DNA of 64,000 nt from contig NZ_VDND01000006.1 of assembly GCF_007665395.1 (NCBI RefSeq), positions 124,001-188,000 of the forward strand, read 5' to 3'. A model generated the notes under the pieces. That model had not been told where the DNA came from, ran no database searches, and saw only the letters and a list, made by a program, of their open reading frames with translations. Position 1 is the first letter of the stretch; the number at the start of each line of letters is the position of its first letter. This stretch comes from Pseudomonas oryzihabitans (GTDB lineage Bacteria > Pseudomonadota > Gammaproteobacteria > Pseudomonadales > Pseudomonadaceae). Shown here piece by piece: positions 57,852 through 64,000 of this stretch. Position numbers and translations under genes: made by a program.

Positions 57852-58793
57852 ATGCCCACCACCGCTTTCCGTATCGAACCCCTGCTCGCCACCGACCTGC
57901 CCGCTGCCACCGAGGTGGTCCGCCTGGCCTTCGCCACCTGGATGGGCGCCGCCGAGCCAGGGGAATTCTGGAACGATCGCGACTATGTGCGCAGCCGCTT
58001 CGCCGCGCCCCATACCGCCTGGTTCAAGGCGCTGGATGACGAGCGGCTGGTGGGGGTGGTCTGCGTCACTCGCTGGGGCCGGCATGGCATCCTCGGTCCG
58101 CTGGCGGTGCACCCGGACTACTGGGACGCCAAGGTGGCCAAGGCGCTGATGGGCGCCGCGGTGGAGCAGCTCGATGCCTGGCGACTGGTCCATGCCGGGC
58201 TCTTCACCTTTCCCGACAGTCCGCGTCACCTGGGACTCTACCAAGGGTTCGGCTTCTGGCCGCGGACCCTGACCGCGGTAATGGCGCGTCCGCTGCAGCG
58301 GCAACCGGCGCCGGCCGCACGGCGATTGTCCCAGGCAGAGGACCCTGGCCCGCTATTGGCAGCCTGTGCCGAGTTGGGCGCGGCCAATGCGCCCGGGCTT
58401 GACGTCTCCGCCGAGATGGCGACGGTACGCGATCAGCAGCTGGGCGAGAGTCTCGTCGTGCTGGATGAAGAGGGGCAGGCGGAGGGCTTCGCCGTCTGCC
58501 ATTTCGGTCCGCGCAGCGAGGCCGGTAGCGGGGTCTGCTACCTGAAATGCGGGGCCGTCCGGCCGGGCGCCGAGGCGGCAGCCCGCTTCGCCCGGCTGAT
58601 CGCCGCCTGTGACGAGCTGGCGCGGGAGCAGGGGCAGCAGCGCCTGCTGGCGGGGGTCAACACCGCGCGGCTAGGCGCCTACCAGTGGCTGCTGGCGGCC
58701 GGTTTTCGCAGCGAGATCCTCGGCATCACCCTGCACCGTGGCGAGGCGCATTACGATCATCCCGAGGTCTGGCTGCTGGACGACTGGCGCTAG
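57852..58793 (+). CDS. GNAT-family N-acetyltransferase with tandem GNAT-like domains
   Basis: This 313-residue protein has a first GNAT domain (about 1-150; RHGILGPLAVHPDYWDAKVAKALM as the acetyl-CoA loop) and a second, more divergent domain (about 165-310; VCYLKCGAVRPGAEAAARFARL). Such tandem proteins often have one active half. The acceptor is unknown. GGAG lies before the ATG. The TAG stop shares CTAG with the converging DUF2934 gene. Confidence 0.85.
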   Translation: MPTTAFRIEPLLATDLPAATEVVRLAFATWMGAAEPGEFWNDRDYVRSRFAAPHTAWFKALDDERLVGVVCVTRWGRHGILGPLAVHPDYWDAKVAKALMGAAVEQLDAWRLVHAGLFTFPDSPRHLGLYQGFGFWPRTLTAVMARPLQRQPAPAARRLSQAEDPGPLLAACAELGAANAPGLDVSAEMATVRDQQLGESLVVLDEEGQAEGFAVCHFGPRSEAGSGVCYLKCGAVRPGAEAAARFARLIAACDELAREQGQQRLLAGVNTARLGAYQWLLAAGFRSEILGITLHRGEAHYDHPEVWLLDDWR

Positions 58794-59014
58794 GCGTTGT
58801 CGGCGGCGGCCTTCTTGCGCGACCGGCTGCGCGGCTTGGGTGCTGGCGGGGCGACGCTGCTCTGGATGCCGCCGACCTGGGTCAGGTTGTCGTCGGGCTG
58901 ATCTTCCAGTTCGCGGTTGGCGCGAAACCAGTGTTCGAAATCCTGGCCGTGCGGACGGCCTTCGCGTTCCCAGATTTCATAGGCGCGTTGGCGGATACGG
59001 TCTTCGAGACTCAT
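58790..59014 (-). CDS. DUF2934 small protein
   Basis: This 74-residue protein begins MSLEDRIRQRAYEIWEREGRPHGQDFEHW, the diagnostic DUF2934 core, and ends with a basic, lysine/arginine-rich tail (KPRSRSRKKAAA). Function is unknown; the tail could bind nucleic acid. Its TAG overlaps the TAG of the acetyltransferase gene. Confidence 0.88.
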   Translation of the reverse strand: MSLEDRIRQRAYEIWEREGRPHGQDFEHWFRANRELEDQPDDNLTQVGGIQSSVAPPAPKPRSRSRKKAAADNA

Positions 59015-59190
59015 GGGGCTGACTCCAGGCAGAAGGGCAGGGGGAGTGGATGGCAGATCCGCTCCCTACCCAGACTAGGCTGGCGGCGGTCGGGAAAGTT
59101 TCTGCCCGAGCGAGACGCCTCCACACGGCGCCGCCGCTTGCGCCGCTCTGGCAAGGCCTTCTCTGCCAGGTGACCGTTCGTCGGTGCTGG

Positions 59191-60018
59191 CTAGCCGAGC
59201 CACGCCCGCCGATAGGCCCCCGGCGCTACCCCATAGGCCTGCTTGAATTGCCGAGTGAGATGGCTCTGGTCGGCGAAGCCCAGCTGCAGGGCCACCTCCA
59301 GCGGCGCCCAGCCGGCACGCAGCAGGCCCTGGGCGCGGGTCAGGCGTTGCTGCTTGAGCCAGGCATGGGGCGGCAGGCCGGTCGCGCGGCGAAACACCCG
59401 CAGGAAATGAAAGGGCGATAGCCCCACCGCCTGGGCCAGCTCTTCGAGGCTGGGCGGCTGTTGCAGGCGCTGGCCGAGCAGCTCCCGGGCCCGCAGCACG
59501 GCCAGGGGTTCGCGCCCCGGCTCCGGGACGGCGCCAAGACTGGCATGGCGGCTGAAGAGCAGCAGCAGGGCCTCGCGCCAGGCGGTCTGCTGTTCCAGGG
59601 CCTCGGCGCCCTGGTCGGCCAGGCGATGCAGCTGGCTGAAGGCCGCGCTCACCTGGGGATCCTGCAAGACGCTGGTGGCGAAGGCCGGGGTGGCATCGAG
59701 GGGGCGTCCCAGTTCGGCGAACACGGGTCCCAGCTGCGCCAGCGTCGGATAGAAACCGCGGTACTGCCAGCCTTCCGCCACCGCCGTAGCCCCGGTGTGC
59801 AACTCGTCCGGATTGATCAGCACCATGCTGCCGGCCGCCGCCAGGTGCTCGGCGCCGCGATGGCGAAAGCGCTGGGCACCGCGCTCGATCACGGTGAACA
59901 CATAGCCCTCGTGGACATGGGGGGCGAAGCGCTGGCGCCGATACTGGGCGTGCAGCAGCTCGACGCCGCCCAACCCGCGGGCGGACCAGAGGCGGGCGTT
60001 TTCTTGGGGTTCTTTCAT
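59191..60018 (-). CDS. AraC-family transcriptional regulator
   Basis: This 275-residue regulator has an N-terminal cupin-like AraC_binding domain (FAPHVHEGYVFTVIERG) and two C-terminal helix-turn-helix motifs (SLEELAQAVGLSPFHFLRVF and EVALQLGFADQSHLTRQFKQAYG). It lies 46 nt downstream of azlD on the same strand and may regulate the azlCD operon. The ATG at 60018 is chosen over a GTG just upstream, with GGGA 6 nt before it. Confidence 0.9.
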   Translation of the reverse strand: MKEPQENARLWSARGLGGVELLHAQYRRQRFAPHVHEGYVFTVIERGAQRFRHRGAEHLAAAGSMVLINPDELHTGATAVAEGWQYRGFYPTLAQLGPVFAELGRPLDATPAFATSVLQDPQVSAAFSQLHRLADQGAEALEQQTAWREALLLLFSRHASLGAVPEPGREPLAVLRARELLGQRLQQPPSLEELAQAVGLSPFHFLRVFRRATGLPPHAWLKQQRLTRAQGLLRAGWAPLEVALQLGFADQSHLTRQFKQAYGVAPGAYRRAWLG

Positions 60019-60064
60019 CACGTTCCCGTGGCGCCAGACGCGGGCCTGGTACCACCTTAGCGCG

Positions 60065-60376
60065 CTAGAGCAGGCCGCGCAGCAGGTAGAAAATCCCCAG
60101 GCTCAAGACCACCGTGGTCAGCACCCGCCGGGTCCAGAGCATCAGCCCCACGGCCGCCAGGCCGGCCAGCAGGTAGGGGCTGAGCAGGGTCGCAGCGAGG
60201 GAGGCGTCGCCCGGGATCAGGATGGGACCGCAGATGGCGGTGAGCATCCCCGGCACGGCGAATTCGAGGAAGGTACGCAGGTTGCGGCCCAGGCGCAGCG
60301 GCAGGCGCGGTTCGAGGAAGACATAGCGATTGAAGAACACCAGGGCGGCCATGCCGAGCAGGGTAGCGATGATCAT
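60065..60376 (-). CDS. azlD: AzlD-like branched-chain amino-acid exporter subunit
   Basis: This 103-residue protein has about three to four membrane helices and the AzlD pattern (MAALVFFNRYVFL, FAVPGMLTAICGPILI). With AzlC it exports branched-chain amino acids such as valine. The start at 60376 overlaps the azlC stop (ATGA). Longer in-frame starts run into azlC. Confidence 0.88.
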   Translation of the reverse strand: MIIATLLGMAALVFFNRYVFLEPRLPLRLGRNLRTFLEFAVPGMLTAICGPILIPGDASLAATLLSPYLLAGLAAVGLMLWTRRVLTTVVLSLGIFYLLRGLL

Positions 60377-61065
60377 GCCCGGGACTCCCGCAGCCGGCGC
60401 ACGCCGAAGCCCACGCCCATCCCCGCCAGGCCGCCCAGCACCAGGGCGCCCTGCCACTGCAGCTGGTGCAGCCAGACCGAGACCAGCAAGGCGGTGAGCA
60501 CGCAGGCGACGGTGGCCAGGTCGCGCACCAGGGGCACCACCAGGGCGATGAAGGTGGCGGCGATGGAGAAGTCCAGCCCCAGGGCACCCAGGTTCGGCAA
60601 CACCCGCCCCAGCAGCAGCCCGGCGAGGGTGAACAGATTCCACAGTAGGTAGAAGCTCAGGCCCATGCCCAGGGCGCGCCAGCGATCGAAGCTGGCCGGT
60701 TGCTCGGCATGGTTCAGGGCGAAGAATTCGTCGGTGAGCAGGAAACCGAAGCCCAGCCGCCAGGGCAGCGGCTGAGGTGCCAGGACGCGTCTCATGTGCA
60801 GGCCATAGAGCAGGTGCTGGGAGGTCAGCAGCAGGGTGGTCAGCAGGATGGCGGCGAGGCCCGCGCCCGCCTTGAGCATGCCCAGGGCCACCAGCTGGGC
60901 CGCGCCGGCGAACACCAGCAGGGAAAAGGCCTGGCCTTCCAGGACGCTGAGTCCGGTCTCGATGGCCAGGGCGCCGACCAGCAGGCCCCAGGGCGCGCAG
61001 GCCAGCGACAGCGGCAGGATCTGCCAGGCGCCCTGAGCGAAGGCGCGGCGGCGGGAAGGGGGCAT
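60373..61065 (-). CDS. azlC: AzlC-like branched-chain amino-acid exporter
   Basis: This 230-residue polytopic protein has the AzlC/YgaZ signature PLSLACAPWGLLVGALAIETGL and VFAGAAQLVALGML, then LLTTLLLTSQHLLYGLHMRR. It forms the large subunit of a two-component exporter with AzlD. An AraC-type gene completes the cluster. It lies 76 bp downstream of the parA-like gene on the same strand. Confidence 0.92.
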   Translation of the reverse strand: MPPSRRRAFAQGAWQILPLSLACAPWGLLVGALAIETGLSVLEGQAFSLLVFAGAAQLVALGMLKAGAGLAAILLTTLLLTSQHLLYGLHMRRVLAPQPLPWRLGFGFLLTDEFFALNHAEQPASFDRWRALGMGLSFYLLWNLFTLAGLLLGRVLPNLGALGLDFSIAATFIALVVPLVRDLATVACVLTALLVSVWLHQLQWQGALVLGGLAGMGVGFGVRRLRESRA

Positions 61066-61141
61066 CGGCAGGGCTCCAGCGGGCGAGGGGTGCCCAGGAT
61101 GCCGTGCCTATCCCTGGCTCGTCTTGAACGTTCTTGCGCCC

Positions 61142-61933
61142 TCAGCCTTCCAGCAGGGCGAACAGCTGCAGATACTGCTTGGTCAACTTGTGGCCCGGAT
61201 CCAGGTGGATCAGCGGACGATGCTGCTGGTGCGATTCGCGCATCTTCACCGAGGCCATCAGCGGCGCCGCCAGCACCGGCAGGTCGCGCGCCTGCAGCTC
61301 CTCGATGAGCTGGCGCGGCGTACTGGCCTGGGCGTGGTACTGGTTGATGACGATGCCCTCGACCGTGAGCTTCTCGTTGTAGTCCTCGCGGATTTCCTCC
61401 AGCTCCTCGACCAGGTCATAGAGCGCCTGCTGGGCGAAGACATCGCAGTCGAAGGGGATCAGGCAGCGGTCGGCGGCGATCAGCGCCGAGATGCTGTAGA
61501 AGTTCAGCGCCGGCGGGGTGTCCAGGTAGATGCGGTCGTAGTCTTCACCGAGCTTTTCCAGGTACTTGGCGAGCTTCTGGATCTTGTACTTGGCTTCCAG
61601 CTTGAACTGCAGCTCGGTCAGCTCGCCGGAGGCGGCGATCAGGTCGAGATTCGGCCAGGCGGTGGCGTGGATGTTGGCCTGGGCCTTCTTGCCGCCGCTG
61701 AGGGTCTGCTTGAAGAAGTCGGCGATGCCGTGGGGCAGGTCGTCGCCCACCTGGCCGGTGAGGTACTGGCTGGAGTTGGCCTGGGGATCGAGATCCACCA
61801 GCAGGGTGCGATAGCCCTCGTGGGCGCTGATGGCCGCCAGGTTGCAGGCGATGCTGGACTTGCCGACGCCGCCCTTCTTGTTGAAGACCACGCGGCGCAG
61901 GGCATGACCGGACGGAGAGCTGTGTGCGTTCAT
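61142..61933 (-). CDS. ParA-family ATPase without ParB
   Basis: This 263-residue ATPase has the deviant Walker [11 protein letters not shown] (18-27), the A' motif [15 protein letters not shown] and Walker B-like [11 protein letters not shown]. These are ParA/MinD-type features for DNA-dependent dimerisation. No parB or parS-like gene is adjacent. Comparable chromosomal orphans occur in P. aeruginosa (PA5028-like), role unclear. The ATG at 61933 is favoured over a GTG 25 codons upstream. Confidence 0.88.
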   Translation of the reverse strand: MNAHSSPSGHALRRVVFNKKGGVGKSSIACNLAAISAHEGYRTLLVDLDPQANSSQYLTGQVGDDLPHGIADFFKQTLSGGKKAQANIHATAWPNLDLIAASGELTELQFKLEAKYKIQKLAKYLEKLGEDYDRIYLDTPPALNFYSISALIAADRCLIPFDCDVFAQQALYDLVEELEEIREDYNEKLTVEGIVINQYHAQASTPRQLIEELQARDLPVLAAPLMASVKMRESHQQHRPLIHLDPGHKLTKQYLQLFALLEG

Positions 61934-62130
61934 TGAATCGTCCCGACAGAAATGGAAAGCCAGAGGCGCAAGGCCTGATCGACCGTTTCGCTTATACCGA
62001 AATGCCACGGTCGGACGATGACGAATTTATGGCCATTGCATGACAAGCTTATGACGAGCCTAGCGCAGCGGTGGAACCTTGGCGTCTGCCAGGCCTTCGA
62101 ACTCGGCAAGCCCCCTGCCGAGCATCCGCC

Positions 62131-62925
62131 ATGACCGCCCTCCGGCTCCCCGCCCTGCTGCTGCTCGCCTGCGCCCCGCTGGCCCAGGCCGCCGACGACA
62201 CCCGTTCCCCCGTACCGACGCCGGGTGCCCCGGCCCAGACCGACACCCGCGTCCTCGAGGCCGGCGCCGATCTGCTGCAGCGCAAGCCGCCCATCGCCGC
62301 CCTCAACACCTACCTGGACGGTTTCCACTTCTACAACGGCCACCCCAGGAGCCAGATGGAGGCCCACCACTACTGCAGCGTCCTGGGTGAGGAAATGTTC
62401 CAGTGCGTGATCTACGACGGCAACGTCGCCGAGGCCAAGTTGATGGGCGTCGAGTACATCATCAGCGAGCGGCTGTTCAAGACCCTGCCCGAGGCCGAGA
62501 AGGCGCTCTGGCACAGCCATGTGCACGAGGTGAAGTCCGGTCAGCTGATCGCCCCCGGCGTGCCCCAGGTGGCCGAACACCGGCTGATGGACAAGCTGGT
62601 GCACACCTACGGCAAGACCTGGCATACCTGGCATACCGACCAGGACCTGCAACTGCCCCTCGGCGTCCCCCAGTTGATGATAGGCTTCACCGCCGACGGC
62701 CAGCTCGACCCCAAGCTGCTCGCCGAGCGCGACCGCCGCCTGGGCGTTTCCTCCACCGAGACCAAGGCCGCCCGCGCCGACCTGCCGACCCCTGAGGTCG
62801 CCCCCGGCGCCGATGCCTGGCAGCAGGGCAAGGTCATCCAGGTGCAGGACCCCACCGGGCAGTTGCACAACCACGACAGCGCGCACCGGGAGCAGGGCGT
62901 CAACGCCAGTTCGAACCAGCCGTGA
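62131..62925 (+). CDS. secreted OBAP-like protein (DUF1264)
   Basis: This 264-residue protein has a signal peptide (1-21, cleaved after AQA) and a domain resembling plant oil-body-associated proteins. Shared patterns are LDGFHFYNG, MEAHHYCSVLGEE, FQCVIYDGN, GVEYIISERLF, LWHSHVHEVKSG and TYGKTWHTWHTD. Function in bacteria is unknown. Many histidines could bind metal. The C-terminus is Pro/Ala-rich. It is divergent from the parA-like gene. Confidence 0.85.
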   Translation: MTALRLPALLLLACAPLAQAADDTRSPVPTPGAPAQTDTRVLEAGADLLQRKPPIAALNTYLDGFHFYNGHPRSQMEAHHYCSVLGEEMFQCVIYDGNVAEAKLMGVEYIISERLFKTLPEAEKALWHSHVHEVKSGQLIAPGVPQVAEHRLMDKLVHTYGKTWHTWHTDQDLQLPLGVPQLMIGFTADGQLDPKLLAERDRRLGVSSTETKAARADLPTPEVAPGADAWQQGKVIQVQDPTGQLHNHDSAHREQGVNASSNQP

Positions 62926-62967
62926 GGGTGGGGTAGGCTCCGCTCAGGTCGCTGTCCGGAGTCCGCC

Positions 62968-63528
62968 ATGCCGTTGCCCACGCTGCATACGCCTCGCCTG
63001 TTGCTACGCCCGCTACAACTGGACGATGCCCCGGCCATCCAGCGGGTCTTTCCGCAGTGGGAGATCGTGCGTTACCTCTCGGCCAAGGTGCCCTGGCCCT
63101 ATCCGGCGGACGGCGCCCTGGGCTTCGTCCGTGATTTGGTGCTACCGGGCATGGCCGCGGGTAGTCACTGGTGCTGGACCCTGCGTCTGCAGCGCCAACC
63201 AGACGACCTGATCGGCCTGGTCAGTCTGCAGGAGGAACCGGATAACCAGCGTGGCTTCTGGCTGGATCCCGGCCACTGGCGGCAGGGGCTCATGGGCGAG
63301 GCCTGCGCCGAGGTCAATCGCTACTGGTTCCAGACGCTGGGCCGGCCGCGCCTGCGGGTGACCAAGGTAATCGCCAATGAAGGCTCGCGGCGCCTGTCGC
63401 AGCGCGAGGGCATGCGCTGCGTGGCCTGCCTGGAAATGGACAGCGTGAGCGGACGGCTACCCGCGGAGTGCTGGGAGCTGACCCGGGCGCAGTGGTTGGC
63501 GCAGGCAAACTCGCTCACGCGACCTTGA
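62968..63528 (+). CDS. GNAT-family acetyltransferase (RimJ/RimL type)
   Basis: This 186-residue GNAT protein starts MPLPTLHTPRLLLRPLQLDDA, the RimJ/RimL opening, and contains GFWLDPGHWRQGLMGEACAEV as the acetyl-CoA loop and VTKVIANEGSRRLSQREGM. The acceptor is unknown, perhaps an amino terminus or a small molecule. It overlaps the converging EamA gene by 14 bp. Confidence 0.88.
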   Translation: MPLPTLHTPRLLLRPLQLDDAPAIQRVFPQWEIVRYLSAKVPWPYPADGALGFVRDLVLPGMAAGSHWCWTLRLQRQPDDLIGLVSLQEEPDNQRGFWLDPGHWRQGLMGEACAEVNRYWFQTLGRPRLRVTKVIANEGSRRLSQREGMRCVACLEMDSVSGRLPAECWELTRAQWLAQANSLTRP

Positions 63529-64000
63529 TCGCCACCACCCCGGCGACGATGGCGAGGCCGGCGCAGATCCTTCCCAGGGGCAGGCTCTCGTGCAGCCAGA
63601 CCACCCCGATCAGCAGGGCGAACAGCACGCTGGTCTCGCGCAGGGCCGAGACCAGGCCGATGGGCGCCTGGGTGGTGGCGACGATCACCAGGGTATAGGC
63701 CAGCATCGACATCACTCCACCGGCCAGGCCGGCGCGCCAGTGCGGGCCGAGGCCGGCAAAGGCCGTGGCGCCACGACTCAGGCGCAGTACCAGCGCGGCG
63801 ACCAGGCCATTCACCGCGAACAGCCAGAGCGCATAGGCCACGGCATCGCCGCTGGCCCGGGCGCCCAAGGCGTCGGCCAGGGTGTAGCTGGCGATGAAGG
63901 CGCCGGTGGTGAAGGCGCAGACCAGCAGCGCCAGACTCAAGGGCGCGCCGCGTTGCGCCCCGAGCAGCGCCATCAGCGCGAGGCCGGTGACCAGCAGGCC
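63515..64000 (-). CDS. EamA/DMT-family transporter, truncated by the window edge
   Basis: The reading frame is open to the window edge, and only the C-terminal 161 codons are present. It has at least five hydrophobic helices and the second EamA repeat (GGVMSMLAYTLVIVATTQAPIGLVSALRETSVLFALLIGVVWLHESL). DMT-superfamily proteins export metabolites; the substrate is unknown. The start lies outside the window. Confidence 0.88.
   Translation of the reverse strand, partial: GLLVTGLALMALLGAQRGAPLSLALLVCAFTTGAFIASYTLADALGARASGDAVAYALWLFAVNGLVAALVLRLSRGATAFAGLGPHWRAGLAGGVMSMLAYTLVIVATTQAPIGLVSALRETSVLFALLIGVVWLHESLPLGRICAGLAIVAGVVAIKVA

Overview
The window is chromosomal DNA of a high-GC gammaproteobacterium, almost certainly a Pseudomonas. 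The best evidence is gene order. The runs lptM-lysA-dapF-DUF484-xerC-HAD, cyaY/rnk, argH/algZ-algR-hemC-hemD-hemX-hemY-dsbB-algQ and hemB-ppk/ppx, trxA-rho-ubiD follow the arrangement I know from P. aeruginosa PAO1. The species cannot be fixed from this sequence alone. I saw no rRNA, tRNA, CRISPR array, prophage or insertion sequence.

Layout. Positions 180-1043 hold an oxaloacetate decarboxylase-type gene that runs tail-to-tail into a leftward exopolysaccharide operon (about 14.0 kb down to 1.05 kb). In transcription order this operon encodes a FAD/NAD(P) oxidoreductase, a VioA-type sugar aminotransferase, a Wzx-type flippase, a GT2, a Wzc-type tyrosine autokinase, an RfaH-type antiterminator, a second GT2, two GT4, a small unknown protein and a third GT4. 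Its roughly 1-kb leader carries two copies of an ops-like element (core GCGGTAGC on the minus strand). The operon therefore appears to encode its own processive antiterminator and to carry the recruitment sites for it. No Wzy polymerase, Wza or initiating phosphosugar transferase is visible.

From 15 to 55 kb lies conserved housekeeping sequence: lysine/peptidoglycan precursor and XerC recombinase genes, frataxin, Rnk, CorA, a secreted GH114-like glycosidase, ArgH, the AlgZ/AlgR two-component system, the haem cluster hemCDXY, DsbB, AlgQ/Rsd, a YheS-like ABC-F protein, a short MscS channel, a LysE exporter, an MHYT-GGDEF-EAL c-di-GMP protein, DedA, HemB, polyphosphate kinase and exopolyphosphatase, a polar amino-acid ABC transporter with a GntR regulator, thioredoxin, Rho, UbiD and a ferredoxin-reductase-like protein. 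From 55 to 64 kb is more variable: a DUF3509-like protein, a YuiF-type antiporter, acetyltransferases, an azlCD-araC cluster, an orphan ParA, a secreted OBAP-like protein and a truncated EamA transporter.

Non-coding structure. A 1.1-kb repeat island separates ppk from ppx: two inverted copies of a complex repeat around a perfect REP doublet and GTGGACAA hairpins. A second island at 55.3-55.85 kb has direct repeats of about 184 bp. Four convergent gene pairs end on the same four bases, CTAG, so that each strand reads TAG.
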